Under the pieces are notes generated by a model that saw only the letters and a list, made by a program, of their open reading frames with translations, did no database searches and was not told the origin of the DNA. Positions 41,415 through 51,055 of a stretch of DNA of 64,000 nt are shown here, in pieces. The DNA comes from CAYPAV01 sp964408805 (GTDB lineage: Bacteria; Pseudomonadota; Alphaproteobacteria; UBA8366): positions 41,897 through 105,896 of the forward strand of contig CAYPAV010000017.1 in the NCBI GenBank assembly GCA_964408805.1, in the 5' to 3' direction. Within the stretch, counting starts at the first letter, position 1. The number at the start of each line of letters is the position of its first letter. The position numbers and the translations under genes are program-made.

Positions 41415-43379
41415 GTGTTCGAAAAAATTCTGATCGCCAATCGGGGAGAGATCGCCTGTCGGGTTATCCGAACGGCGCGGCGCCTCGGTATTGCCACCGT
41501 CGCCGTTCATTCCGAGGCGGATGAAGGGGCGTTACATGTCGAGATGGCCGACGAGGCCGTGGCGATCGGGCCCGCGCCCTCCGCGGAGAGCTATCTTGTC
41601 GCCCAGCGGATCATTGCCGCCGCGGTCGAGTCGGGGGCGGACGCGATCCATCCCGGTTATGGCTTCCTGTCGGAGAACGCCGAATTCGCCGAGGCCCTTG
41701 ATGCCGCTGGGATTGCCTTTATCGGGCCCAAGCCGCGCGCGATCGCCGTTATGGGCGACAAGATCGAATCGAAGAAACTGGCGATGGAGGCGGGCGTCAA
41801 CACCATACCGGGCCATACCGAGGCGGTCTCCGATGTCGATGCGGCCGTGAAAATCGCCGCCGAGGTCGGATTTCCGGTGATGATCAAGGCATCGGCCGGC
41901 GGGGGCGGCAAGGGGATGCGCGTGGCCCGCGATTCCGATCATGTGCGAGACGAATTCGCGTCGGCCGTGAACGAGGCGAGGTCGAGCTTCGGCGACGACC
42001 GGGTCTTTATCGAGAAGTTCATCGAGGAACCGCGTCATATAGAAATCCAGGTGCTCGCCGATGAGCACGGAAACATCCTTCATCTCGGGGAGCGCGAGTG
42101 TTCCATCCAACGCCGCCACCAAAAGGTCATCGAGGAAGCGCCGTCTCCCTTCGTCGATGCCGATCTCCGGGCCGAGATGGGCGCGCAGGCGATAACCTTG
42201 GCGAAGGCGGTGGACTACGAGTCCGTCGGTACCGTCGAGTTCATCGTCGATCGCGACCGGAATTTCTATTTTCTCGAAATGAACACGCGCTTGCAGGTGG
42301 AGCATCCGGTCACCGAACTCGTCACCGGGCTCGATCTTGTCGAACAGATGATCCGGGTCGCGGCCGGCGAGACGCTGAAGATGACCCAGGCCGATCTATC
42401 CCTCGACGGTTGGGCGATCGAGGCGCGGGTCTACGCGGAGGATCCCTTGCGAAACTTCATGCCGTCGATTGGCAGGCTGGTTCGCTATCGGCCGCCGGCC
42501 GAGGATTCCGGCGTTCGGATCGATACGGGCGTCTTCGAGGGCGGCGAGATTTCGATATTCTATGATCCGATGATCGCCAAGCTGATAACCGGCGGAAACG
42601 ACCGCGATGCGGCAATCGCGGCGATGCGCGCCGCTCTCGACGCGTTTCACATCCGCGGGATCGCCCACAATATCCCGTTCCTCTCCGCGGTCATGGCACA
42701 TCCGCGGTTCATCGAAGGGCGTCTTAGTACCGGATTCATCGAAGAGGAATATCCCGATGGCTTCAAGGCGGCCAATCTGGTCCACGAGGAACCGGGTCTG
42801 CTGGTCGCGGTCGCCGCGGCGATCGAGTATGAGGATATCTCGCGTGCGCGATCCGGATTCGATGGACCGTGCGACCTCATCGCGTTTTTTAAGGAAGCGC
42901 GGGAATATCCAGTCAGAACCGAACGAAATGCGGATGGCTGGGAGATTGTCGTCGACGGGGATCGCTATGTTGTAGCCGCCGATTGGCGGCCAGGGGACGC
43001 GATGTTCCAGGGTCAAATAAACGGCAATCCCGTCTCCGTCCAATGCGATCGCCTGCCGGTCGGTTGGCTGTTGGCGCAAGGCGGCGGCCAGGCGGAAATA
43101 CGGCTCCATGGACCGCATATTGTGGCGCTCCAGAGGCGGATGCCGGTGAAGGTTCCGCCGGATACCTCGAAGTTTCTGCTTTCGCCGATGCCGGGCTTGT
43201 TGATTCGGATGCCGGTAGCACCCGGCGACGAGGTAAAGACGGGCGAGGAATTAGCGGTCGTCGAGGCGATGAAGATGGAAAATGTCCTTCGCGCCGAACG
43301 GGACGGCGTGGTGGCGAAAATTCATGCCGCCGAGGGTGACAGCCTGGGGGTCGACCAAAAGATATTGGAATTTGCGTGA
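41415..43379 (+). CDS. pccA: Acyl-CoA (propionyl-CoA) carboxylase alpha subunit, biotin carboxylase + BCCP
   Basis: A 654-residue biotin-dependent carboxylase subunit. The biotin carboxylase domain starts MFEKILIANRGEIACRVIRT, has the ATP-grasp glycine loop IKASAGGGGKGMRV and the ECSIQRRHQKVIEEAPSP segment. The C-terminal BCCP domain carries the biotin lysine in VVEAMKMENVL. The middle BT region (about 460-570) is that of PCC-type proteins. It pairs with the beta subunit at 37579. The acylphosphatase GTG overlaps its stop. Confidence 0.9.
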   Translation: MFEKILIANRGEIACRVIRTARRLGIATVAVHSEADEGALHVEMADEAVAIGPAPSAESYLVAQRIIAAAVESGADAIHPGYGFLSENAEFAEALDAAGIAFIGPKPRAIAVMGDKIESKKLAMEAGVNTIPGHTEAVSDVDAAVKIAAEVGFPVMIKASAGGGGKGMRVARDSDHVRDEFASAVNEARSSFGDDRVFIEKFIEEPRHIEIQVLADEHGNILHLGERECSIQRRHQKVIEEAPSPFVDADLRAEMGAQAITLAKAVDYESVGTVEFIVDRDRNFYFLEMNTRLQVEHPVTELVTGLDLVEQMIRVAAGETLKMTQADLSLDGWAIEARVYAEDPLRNFMPSIGRLVRYRPPAEDSGVRIDTGVFEGGEISIFYDPMIAKLITGGNDRDAAIAAMRAALDAFHIRGIAHNIPFLSAVMAHPRFIEGRLSTGFIEEEYPDGFKAANLVHEEPGLLVAVAAAIEYEDISRARSGFDGPCDLIAFFKEAREYPVRTERNADGWEIVVDGDRYVVAADWRPGDAMFQGQINGNPVSVQCDRLPVGWLLAQGGGQAEIRLHGPHIVALQRRMPVKVPPDTSKFLLSPMPGLLIRMPVAPGDEVKTGEELAVVEAMKMENVLRAERDGVVAKIHAAEGDSLGVDQKILEFA

Positions 43380-43660
43380 ACGACGCGTGGATCGCCCGCC
43401 GGGTGCGATTGCACGGCCGCGTCCAGGGTGTTTGGTTCCGGGGTTGGACCGAACGCGAGGCGCGGTCGCGTGGGCTCGACGGTTGGGTGCGGAACCGTCG
43501 GGACGGAACCGTCGAAGCGGTGTTCGCCGGGCCCAAGTCCGCCGTCCGCCTGATGATCGACGCCTGCCACACGGGCCCCCCGGCCGCGAAGGTACGGATG
43601 GTTGAGGAATCCTCGGGGAATGATCCTGGAGCGGGCTTTCATGTCCTGCCCGCTCACTAA
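43376..43660 (+). CDS. acyP: Acylphosphatase
   Basis: A 94-residue acylphosphatase. The signature RLHGRVQGVWFRGWTEREAR contains the phosphate-loop arginine, and WVRNRRDGTVEAVFAG provides the catalytic Asn. It hydrolyses acyl phosphates such as acetyl phosphate and carbamoyl phosphate. The GTG start overlaps the stop of the carboxylase alpha subunit by 4 bases, so coupled translation is likely. Length and motifs are fully standard. Confidence 0.95.
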   Translation: MNDAWIARRVRLHGRVQGVWFRGWTEREARSRGLDGWVRNRRDGTVEAVFAGPKSAVRLMIDACHTGPPAAKVRMVEESSGNDPGAGFHVLPAH

Positions 43661-43713
43661 AGGTTCCCGATGATGTGATTCGCACGGCGTACGGGTATTG
43701 CGTTAAATGAGAT

Positions 43714-44106
43714 ATGAACTCTCGATCGATCATTCTTGTCGACGACGATGCCGAATTTAGAACCATACTCGTCGAAACGTTGGAGGAGGCGGGCTTTCGC
43801 GTAAGAGTGGCCGCGAATGGTTTCGAGGCGCTCGAACTCCATGACCAATCGCCTTGCGACCTGATCGTGAGCGATATCTTCATGCCGGATATGGATGGGA
43901 TCGAGTTGATACGCTTGCTCCGGAAGCGTGGTGCCACCTGTCCAATTCTGTCGATCTCGGCGGCACATGCCGCGGTGGATTATCTATCCGCCGCCAAGTC
44001 CCTCGGGGCGACGTCCATTCTCGAGAAGCCGTTCCGCACCGAGGAATTTCTCGATGCCGTTGCGTCTTGTCTCGACACGGCGACCTCGGACGATACGTCC
44101 GACTAA
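43714..44106 (+). CDS. Orphan single-domain response regulator
   Basis: A 130-residue receiver domain with no output domain. The acidic pair is in ILVDDDAEF, the phosphorylation Asp in LIVSDIFMPDMDG, the Ser/Thr switch in PILSISAAH and the conserved Lys in ILEKPF. No histidine kinase is nearby, so its partner is unknown; CheY-like or stand-alone signalling is possible. Its 3' end overlaps lipB, which runs the other way, by 4 bases. Confidence 0.92.
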   Translation: MNSRSIILVDDDAEFRTILVETLEEAGFRVRVAANGFEALELHDQSPCDLIVSDIFMPDMDGIELIRLLRKRGATCPILSISAAHAAVDYLSAAKSLGATSILEKPFRTEEFLDAVASCLDTATSDDTSD

Positions 44107-44765
44107 CGCTCCTCGTCGTCGAATACCTCGGGAAAACTCCGCATCAAGGCGACATCCAGATCCTGCATGGTCACTGGAAGGCCGAGGTCGACAAGCGACG
44201 TCACCCCAAACCCCGCATCGCCGATCCCGCAGGGAACGATGCCGTCGAAATGCGATAGGTCGGGTTCGACGTTGATGGCGATCCCGTGGAAGCTGACCCA
44301 GCGGCGGAGCCTTACACCGATCGCCGCGATCTTGTCCTCGCGCCCGCCGCCTCGATCGATCCAGATGCCGACCCGGCCGGGCCGTCGCTCGCCGGTCACG
44401 TTGAAGGTAGCCAGCGCCCGGATGACCCATTCCTCGAGATTTCGTACATAGGCCCGAACGTCGGCGCCTCGGCGTTTCAGGTTCATCATCACATAGCCGA
44501 CCCGCTGGCCCGGCCCATGATAGGTGAACTGGCCGCCGCGGCCGGTCCGATGCACGGGGAATCGGTCCGGATCCAACAGATCCTCTTCGCGAGCGCTGGT
44601 GCCGGCGGTATAGAGGGCGGGATGCTCGAGCAGCCAAACCCGTTCGGGCGCCCGGCCTTCATGGATCATGGCGACGTACTGCTCCATTTCCCGGATTGCC
44701 GCCAGGTAGTCGACGGGGGCGTCGCTCAGCTTCCAATCGACGGGGTCGGTGTTGTTCGTCGCCAT
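44103..44765 (-). CDS. lipB: Octanoyl-(acyl carrier protein):protein N-octanoyltransferase LipB
   Basis: A 220-residue LipB. The signature RGGQFTYHGPGQRVGYVMMN is complete; the catalytic Lys sits in RRWVSFHGIAIN and the acyl-thioester Cys in VPCGIGDAGFGVTSL. It transfers octanoyl from ACP to lipoyl domains of 2-oxoacid dehydrogenases. lipA is not in this window. The gene converges with the receiver gene (4-base overlap). Confidence 0.95.
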   Translation of the reverse strand: MATNNTDPVDWKLSDAPVDYLAAIREMEQYVAMIHEGRAPERVWLLEHPALYTAGTSAREEDLLDPDRFPVHRTGRGGQFTYHGPGQRVGYVMMNLKRRGADVRAYVRNLEEWVIRALATFNVTGERRPGRVGIWIDRGGGREDKIAAIGVRLRRWVSFHGIAINVEPDLSHFDGIVPCGIGDAGFGVTSLVDLGLPVTMQDLDVALMRSFPEVFDDEER

Positions 44766-44864
44766 CCCCTTGCGGGTCGTCCCTGCTTTTGTTATGTCCC
44801 CGACATCAATACCTCAATTCGCCCGGACATGCTCGATTTGTCTTGGCGAACCCGCGAATTGGAT

Positions 44865-44951
44865 GCGGTCGTGGCGGAACTGGTAGACGCGCATGGTTGA
44901 GGGCCATGTGGGGGCAACCCCTTGAGAGTTCGAGTCTCTCCGACCGCACCA
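44865..44951 (+). tRNA. tRNA-Leu (GAG)
   Basis: An 87-base class II tRNA with encoded CCA. The acceptor GCGGTCG pairs with CGACCGC; the anticodon stem CATGG/CCATG encloses TTGAGGG (anticodon GAG); the variable arm is long; the T-arm is AGAGTTCGAGTCTCT. A short T-run follows the CCA. Confidence 0.97.
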
Positions 44952-45004
44952 ACTCTTTTTTCAACACAAACGATCCCAGCGAAATACCGTCTGCTCTGCG
45001 AGCG

Positions 45005-46483
45005 TCAATCAAGCGTCCAGATGTGAATGGCGCCCGGTTTGTTACAATAGGGGGCACCCCAACTTTTGCTCTTGCGCCAGTCGTACACATGAAAATTTCT
45101 GATACCCAAAATTTCCTGAACGATCTCTCCGGTATCTGATGGAAGTGTAGAGCATTTGAGAAATATATCGTTTCCGGATCCGCGATATTGCCCGGCGTGG
45201 CATTGAACGATTAGTCCGGCCTCACTCAAGAGCCTGCAATATTTTAGACCGAGCGATTTGTTCTTGGTCTGAACCCAAATTTTGTATCCACGCAATTTCT
45301 CGCGTCGCGATGAACGGGCAGACGTCGGTGGCCGTGCCACCGCGATTTTTTTGCGTGTCAATTCCCGCACCCGCCGCTTGGCGAGGCGTGCGAAAGTGCC
45401 TTTTGGAAACGCTACCAGGTAATCTTGGAAATCGGCCGGATTATCGCTGTCCTTGATCGACTGCCAGAACAATGATTCCTGATCCGCGGCGGTCGGTTGC
45501 CTTCGCTTCTTTGCCGGTGACGCGGTTGGCGCGGGTTTCGCCGGTTTCAATTTCTTGATCTTCAAACGCGCCAGGTCGGCAAATGCACCATTCGGATATC
45601 GTTTCAGATAGGCCTCGAACATGTCCCGATCGCCGCTCGCCTGAATCGACTGCCAAAAGGCCACTTCGGCCGAAGTGCCGCCGGTGGTCGGCGCGGCGGG
45701 TGTCGCCTTCTTCCGGGCGTTTACGTCTATCGAACGGAAATAGAAATCGCCCTTTACCGACGAATTAATCCAAGGATCTTGCTTGCCATTGGTCGCCCTG
45801 GAGACCCGTACCGCGGTTTTCTTGAACACGTCCTCCAGTCTCAATCCGGGCTCGTCCAATACCTTCAACAAGGCTCCGGTGAACACGCCATGTCCGCCCT
45901 TGGGCCCGTCCTGAGCGGTTTGTCCGGGTGCCGCGGAATAGACGATCGCGGTCCCCTTGATGCCCGCAGGGACGACCGGCACCGCGAGACCTCGCGCCGC
46001 CGAGCGTGACCGGCGCGGCAACGGATTGTCTCGGCAGGCATCAAGGATGACGATGTTGAGCTTCGTTCCCGCGCGCTCCATTGCGCGCAGGAATTCATCG
46101 GCGCCAATTCCCTCGAAACGCAGATCGTCCTCGACTTCGATCTCCGCGTTGGCGGGCACGAGATAGTTCTTTCCGCCGACCTGAATACCGTGCCCGGCAT
46201 AAAATACCAGACCGACCTCGGCATTCGCCGCCCGGTTTTCGAAATCGGCCAGTGCGCGGGCTAAATTCCGGCGGCTGGCATCCTGTTTCAAGATGACGTC
46301 GAAGCCGAGCCCGCGGAGCTTCGTTGCCATGCCCTTGGCATCCGTTCTGGCGTTGGCGAGGTTCGGCAAGGTGGCGTAGTCGTTGTTGCCGATGACAAGC
46401 GCTACCCGCTTGGCGGCATCGGCCGTCGCCGTCCAACCAATGGCGAGGGCGAGAACAGTGGCGAGAACTCGTCCGAGCTTCAA
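45005..46483 (-). CDS. Secreted caspase-family (peptidase C14) protein
   Basis: A 492-residue protein starting at a TTG (46483) preceded by AAGGAGAGG. A signal peptide (GRVLATVLALAIGWTATADA) leads into a caspase-like domain with the catalytic His in LVFYAGHGIQ and Cys in VILDACRDNPLP, both intact. Two F-W-Q-S-I-type repeats of about 40 residues follow (FWQSIQASGDRDMFEAYLKR and FWQSIKDSDNPADFQDYLVA). The C-terminal 100 residues look like a small SPOR- or dRNA-like domain ending HVYDWRKSKSWGAPYC, which I cannot name. Close paralogue of the truncated gene at 9438. Confidence 0.85.
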   Translation of the reverse strand: MKLGRVLATVLALAIGWTATADAAKRVALVIGNNDYATLPNLANARTDAKGMATKLRGLGFDVILKQDASRRNLARALADFENRAANAEVGLVFYAGHGIQVGGKNYLVPANAEIEVEDDLRFEGIGADEFLRAMERAGTKLNIVILDACRDNPLPRRSRSAARGLAVPVVPAGIKGTAIVYSAAPGQTAQDGPKGGHGVFTGALLKVLDEPGLRLEDVFKKTAVRVSRATNGKQDPWINSSVKGDFYFRSIDVNARKKATPAAPTTGGTSAEVAFWQSIQASGDRDMFEAYLKRYPNGAFADLARLKIKKLKPAKPAPTASPAKKRRQPTAADQESLFWQSIKDSDNPADFQDYLVAFPKGTFARLAKRRVRELTRKKIAVARPPTSARSSRREKLRGYKIWVQTKNKSLGLKYCRLLSEAGLIVQCHAGQYRGSGNDIFLKCSTLPSDTGEIVQEILGIRNFHVYDWRKSKSWGAPYCNKPGAIHIWTLD

Positions 46484-46656
46484 CGCGCCTCTCCTTCGAA
46501 TGGGAGAATGGTGCCGGGAGAAGCTACGGGGAGTCAATGCGAGTCGCTCTATTAACTGCCACTTCTGCAAGTTATAGTGCGAAAGTCGCGGATGCGCGCG
46601 CGGCGATAATGATCGCTCGAATTTGGGACGGGCGACGCATGAAGGGGAGACTTCCA

Positions 46657-48933
46657 GTGGACGACGATCTTGTTAAGGACGCTCTAGATTATCATCGCCG
46701 GGCGCCGGCGGGAAAATTGGAAATCGCCGCGACCAAGCCGATGGCGAACCAGCGCGACCTGGCGCTGGCTTATTCGCCGGGTGTGGCCGAGGCTTGCAAT
46801 GTCATCGCCGAGGACGCGGGCGAGGCGGCGACGGTTACGGCCCGCGCCAACCTCGTCGGCGTGGTGTCCAACGGCACGGCGGTCCTCGGCCTCGGCAATA
46901 TCGGGGCGCTGGCCTCGAAGCCGGTGATGGAGGGCAAGGCCGTTCTGTTCAAGAAGTTCGCTGGCGTCGACGTCTTCGATATCGAGGTCGACGAAACGGA
47001 TGTCGATAAGTTTGTCGACGTGGTCGCGGCGATGGAGCCGACCTTCGGTGGCATCAATCTCGAGGACATCAAGGCGCCCGAATGTTTCGAGATCGAAGCG
47101 AAACTGCGCGAGCGAATGAACATCCCTGTGTTCCACGATGACCAGCACGGCACTGCCATATGCGTCAATTCCGCGATTTACAACGCACTGCATATCGTCG
47201 GGAAAAAGATGAGCGATATTAAACTCGTAACTTCCGGTTCCGGGGCGGCGGCGATCGCCTGCGTCGATCTTCTGGTCGATATGGGCGTGCCGATCGAGAA
47301 CATCTGGTTGACCGGCCGCCGCGGCGTCGTGCATGAGAGCATGGCCAATTCCGTCCATCCCAAGGTCGCGCGCTACGCCAAGCCGGGCGAGGGGCTCACG
47401 CTCGACGACGTAATCGAGGGGGCGGACGTCTTCCTCGGGCTCTCGGCGCCCGGCGTGCTGACCGGCGACATGATAAAGAAGATGAGCGACAAGCCCTTGA
47501 TCATGGCGCTCGCCAACCCGACGCCCGAGATCATGCCCGAGGCGGCGCGTGAGGCGCGGCCGGACGCGATCATCGGAACCGGTCGGTCGGACTATCCGAA
47601 CCAAGTGAACAATGTACTCTGTTTCCCGTTCATCTTCCGGGGCGCCCTCGATTGCGGCGCCACGACGATCAACGAGGAAATGAAGATCGCCTGCGTGAAG
47701 GCCATCGCCGAGCTGGCGCGGGCGGAAACCTCCGATATCGTGGCCCAGGCCTATGGCGACGAAAGCATGAATTTCGGTCCGGATTACATCATCCCGAAGC
47801 CCTTCGACCCACGCTTAATCGGCGAGGTGGCGCCCGCGATCGCCAAGGCGGCGGCGGATAGCGGCGTCGCGACCCGGCCGATCGACGATCTGGGCGCCTA
47901 CAAGCAGAGCCTGATGGAGTTCGTCTATCGGTCGGGCAACGTCATGAAGCCGGTTATCGATCGGGCAATCGCCAATCCGAAGCGCGTGGTGTTCGCTGAA
48001 GGCGAGGACAAGCGCGTGCTGCATGCGGTCCAGGTCATCGTCGATGACGGCATCGCCGAACCGATCCTGATCGGCCGGCGCGCCGTGGTGGAAAGTCGCA
48101 TCGAGGAATTGGGCCTGCGGCTCGAGGTGGGCGAGAGCTTCGATCTGGTCGATCCCGATGACGACCCCCGTTACAACGATTATTGGACGGATTATCACGA
48201 CCTGTTGGCGCGGCGCGGGGTGTCGCCGGAGACGGCCCGCACCACGATCCGCACCTCGACGACTGCGATTGGCGCCTTGATGGTGCGTCGCGAAGAGGCC
48301 GATGCGATGATCTGCGGAACCTTCGGGCGCTATCAGCAGCATCTCCGCCATGCCCTGTTGATCACGGGACGACGCGAAGGGGTACGAGAGGTTTCCGCCG
48401 TGACGGCGATCATCATGCCGAAGGGTCTGGTGTTCCTGGCGGATACGCATATTTCGCCCAATCCGGGGGTCGAGGAATTGGTCGAGATGGCCGTTCTCGC
48501 CGCGCAGGTAGTCCGCCGCTTCGGGATCGAACCAAAGATCGCCCTGGTGTCGCACTCGAATTTCGGGACGTCGAACCATGAATCGGCCAGGAAGATGCGC
48601 TTGGCCGCGTCGATTCTGCGCCGCGACCATCCCGACCTCGAGGTCGAAGGCGAGATGCATGCCGACGCGGCGATCGAGGAGCGGATCCGCGAGCGGGCCT
48701 ATCCGGGGAATGGCTTGTCGGGCAGCGCTAATCTTCTGATCTTCCCGTCGATCGATGCGGCGCATATCAGTTCCAATCTCCTGGTATCGCTCGGCGACGG
48801 CTTGGCGGTCGGCCCTGCCTTGATCGGGTTGGCGCGGCCGGTTCACGTCGTGACCTCGTCGATCACGCCGCGCGGATTGGTCAATATGGCCGCGCTTGCC
48901 GTCATTGACGCCCAAGAGGCCGCCGAGGCCTAA
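46657..48933 (+). CDS. maeB: NADP-dependent malic enzyme with phosphotransacetylase-like domain
   Basis: A 758-residue MaeB-type malic enzyme. The N-terminal malic half has ATKPMANQRDLALAYSPGVA, the metal/substrate stretch VFHDDQHGTA and NAD(P)-binding VTSGSGAAAIACVDLL. From about residue 430 comes the phosphotransacetylase-like domain (VVFAEGEDKRVLHAVQVIVD), usually regulatory. It decarboxylates malate to pyruvate. The GTG at 46657 follows AAGGGGAG at 8 bases; the frame's earlier ATGs lack good sites. It is divergent from the caspase gene. Confidence 0.92.
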   Translation: MDDDLVKDALDYHRRAPAGKLEIAATKPMANQRDLALAYSPGVAEACNVIAEDAGEAATVTARANLVGVVSNGTAVLGLGNIGALASKPVMEGKAVLFKKFAGVDVFDIEVDETDVDKFVDVVAAMEPTFGGINLEDIKAPECFEIEAKLRERMNIPVFHDDQHGTAICVNSAIYNALHIVGKKMSDIKLVTSGSGAAAIACVDLLVDMGVPIENIWLTGRRGVVHESMANSVHPKVARYAKPGEGLTLDDVIEGADVFLGLSAPGVLTGDMIKKMSDKPLIMALANPTPEIMPEAAREARPDAIIGTGRSDYPNQVNNVLCFPFIFRGALDCGATTINEEMKIACVKAIAELARAETSDIVAQAYGDESMNFGPDYIIPKPFDPRLIGEVAPAIAKAAADSGVATRPIDDLGAYKQSLMEFVYRSGNVMKPVIDRAIANPKRVVFAEGEDKRVLHAVQVIVDDGIAEPILIGRRAVVESRIEELGLRLEVGESFDLVDPDDDPRYNDYWTDYHDLLARRGVSPETARTTIRTSTTAIGALMVRREEADAMICGTFGRYQQHLRHALLITGRREGVREVSAVTAIIMPKGLVFLADTHISPNPGVEELVEMAVLAAQVVRRFGIEPKIALVSHSNFGTSNHESARKMRLAASILRRDHPDLEVEGEMHADAAIEERIRERAYPGNGLSGSANLLIFPSIDAAHISSNLLVSLGDGLAVGPALIGLARPVHVVTSSITPRGLVNMAALAVIDAQEAAEA

Positions 48934-48948
48934 TCGAAGGAAGCGCGC

Positions 48949-50334
48949 ATGACCGACGGTCGGGCAACCGATAGGCATGATGCCCTGACCGGCCTTTACG
49001 GGCTCGACGCGGATCGGGTTTTCCGGGTGCGTGAGATGCTTGAGGCCGGTCGTATCGAGGAAGCAGAACGCCTCGTGACGCGGCTTCATGCCGCCGATAT
49101 CGCCGACCTTCTGGAACAGCTTCCCCAACGCGAGCGCGAGCGCCTCGTTGACGGGATGGGTCCGGCGCTGGATCCCGAGACGTTCGTCCATCTGGACGAA
49201 GCGGTGCGGGAAGATCTCATCGAGACCCTCGATACCGAGGAACTGGTCGAGGTCGTCGTCGAATTGGAGAGCGACGACGCGGTTGAATTCATCGAGGAAT
49301 TGGAGGCGGCCGAGCGGCAGGAAGTCCTGCGCGCGATGCCGGCGCGCGAGCGCGTGTTGTTGGAAGACAGCCTGCGTTATCCGGAGGACAGCGCCGGTCG
49401 CATCTTGCGGCGCGAGATGGTGACGATCCCATCCTATTGGTCGGCCGGTCAAACCATCGACCATATGCGCTCGGAGGCGGAACTGCCGACTGATTTTCAT
49501 CTGCTGTTCGTGGTCGGACCGACCTACCAGCCGATCGGTACCGTCCCGCTCAGCCGGTTACTCCGCGCGGTCCGGACGACGGCGATCTCGGAGATCATGG
49601 AGCCGGAGCCGCGGCTCATTCCCGCCTCGATGGATCAGGAGGAGGTGGCGTTTCTGTTCCGTCATTACGGTCTCGTCTCGGCGGCAGTGGTCGACGAGCA
49701 CGACCGGCTCGTCGGCGCGATCGATGTTGAAGATGTCGTCGACGTGATCGACGAGGAGGCGGAAGAGGATCTTCTGAAGCTTGGTGGCGTTCGCGAGGAT
49801 GATTTCTACGAGGCCGTCGCCGACACCATTCGTTCCCGCTTCTCCTGGCTTTTCGTCAATCTCCTGACAGCCATTTTGGCCTCCATCGTGATCGGATTTT
49901 TCGATGCGGCAATCGACCGGGTGGTGGCGCTTGCCATTCTAATGCCGATCGTCGCCTCGATGGGCGGCAATGCCGGCACCCAGACGCTGACCGTCGCCGT
50001 TCGTGCGCTGGCGGTTCACGAGCTGACGCCGGCGAACGCGCTTCGGATTGTCGGCAAGGAAGTGCTGGTCGGCGGGATCAACGGCATCCTGTTCGCCGTC
50101 CTGATGGGTACCGTTGCGTGGTTCTGGTTCGGCGATACATTAATCGGCATGGTAATTGCCGCCGCGATGGTCATTAATTTGGTTCTGGCGGGCCTTGCCG
50201 GCACGGTGGTGCCGCTAGCACTCGACCGCCTGCAATTCGATCCCGCGGTCGGCTCGACGGTGGTGCTGACGACCTTGACCGATGTCGTTGGTTTCCTCTC
50301 GTTTCTCGGATTGGCGGCCTGGGTATTGCTATGA
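48949..50334 (+). CDS. mgtE: Magnesium transporter MgtE
   Basis: A 461-residue MgtE. The N domain of acidic helical repeats (DIADLLEQLPQRERERLVDG) and two CBS domains (about 145-265) sense Mg2+; then come five membrane helices with family motifs such as LMPIVASMGGNAGTQTLTV and PLALDRLQFDPAVGSTVVLT, which hold pore residues. It imports Mg2+ when cytoplasmic levels fall. It starts 15 bases after maeB and its stop overlaps the next gene (ATGA). Confidence 0.95.
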   Translation: MTDGRATDRHDALTGLYGLDADRVFRVREMLEAGRIEEAERLVTRLHAADIADLLEQLPQRERERLVDGMGPALDPETFVHLDEAVREDLIETLDTEELVEVVVELESDDAVEFIEELEAAERQEVLRAMPARERVLLEDSLRYPEDSAGRILRREMVTIPSYWSAGQTIDHMRSEAELPTDFHLLFVVGPTYQPIGTVPLSRLLRAVRTTAISEIMEPEPRLIPASMDQEEVAFLFRHYGLVSAAVVDEHDRLVGAIDVEDVVDVIDEEAEEDLLKLGGVREDDFYEAVADTIRSRFSWLFVNLLTAILASIVIGFFDAAIDRVVALAILMPIVASMGGNAGTQTLTVAVRALAVHELTPANALRIVGKEVLVGGINGILFAVLMGTVAWFWFGDTLIGMVIAAAMVINLVLAGLAGTVVPLALDRLQFDPAVGSTVVLTTLTDVVGFLSFLGLAAWVLL

Positions 50335-51017
50335 ATGATGATGTCGGTGTTTTGGCTCTTTGGAACGATTGCGCGCCCGCGGGCGAAGCGGATTACGAGC
50401 GCTGGTATATGGCCCAGCATCTGCCGGAACGGGTAGAGACGCCCGGCTTTCGCTTTGGCCGGCGCTTCGAGGCGGTCGATGCCGAGCGCCGTTATTTCAC
50501 CTTCTACGAGGTCGACACGCCGGCGGTCCTGGTCTCCGACGCCTATTTGGCACGGCTCAACAATCCGACCGACTGGACCCGACAGGTCATGCCGAGCTTC
50601 AAGAACACTATTCGCACCGTCTGCCATCAGCCGTCGACATTCGGCATGATCATGGGCGGACATGCGTTGACCCTGCGTTACGGTGGCACGCCGGGGTTCC
50701 TCGCCGATGCCGAGGCAAAGTTCGTGGAGCAGCTGATCCCCGGTCTCTTCGATGAGCTCGGCGTTTGCATGGCGCGGATTTGGATTCGGGACGATTCCCA
50801 GACACCGGACGACACCGCCGAGGTCGGCATTCGCGGTCCGGATGAATTGATCGCGGGCGCGCTTGTCCTTGAGGTTCGCGACGCGGAAGTGGCGGTTGCG
50901 ATGCGCGACCATGTTGCGGTGGCCCCATGGTTGGAGGCCGACCCGGTCGTCGGGATATATCGTTTTATCGGTGGCCTTTCGGCGGAGAGCGTGATAGGGC
51001 AAGCCGGGTCGGTGTAG
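50331..51017 (+). CDS. Uncharacterised ferredoxin-fold (EthD-like/dimeric barrel) protein
   Basis: A 228-residue protein that overlaps the mgtE stop by 4 bases. It appears to contain two similar alpha/beta halves, each opening with the LALWNDCAPAGEADYERWYM-type pattern seen in dimeric alpha-beta barrels; the first half has the AQHLPERVETPGFRFGRRFE segment. I cannot assign a function. The next gene, an aminotransferase, starts 38 bases downstream, so the two may share a pathway. Confidence 0.6.
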   Translation: MNDDVGVLALWNDCAPAGEADYERWYMAQHLPERVETPGFRFGRRFEAVDAERRYFTFYEVDTPAVLVSDAYLARLNNPTDWTRQVMPSFKNTIRTVCHQPSTFGMIMGGHALTLRYGGTPGFLADAEAKFVEQLIPGLFDELGVCMARIWIRDDSQTPDDTAEVGIRGPDELIAGALVLEVRDAEVAVAMRDHVAVAPWLEADPVVGIYRFIGGLSAESVIGQAGSV

Positions 51018-51055
51018 ACTTTTTCCAGTACGCGAGGTCGAGGAGAGATACAGTC

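Noticed and set aside
43714..44106. Two-component system
   Set aside because: Only the receiver is present; no kinase or output domain is adjacent, so it is listed as an orphan response regulator.
47815..49500. A 561-codon minus-strand frame across maeB and mgtE
   Set aside because: It spans two well-supported plus-strand genes and their junction, and reads as a biased shadow.
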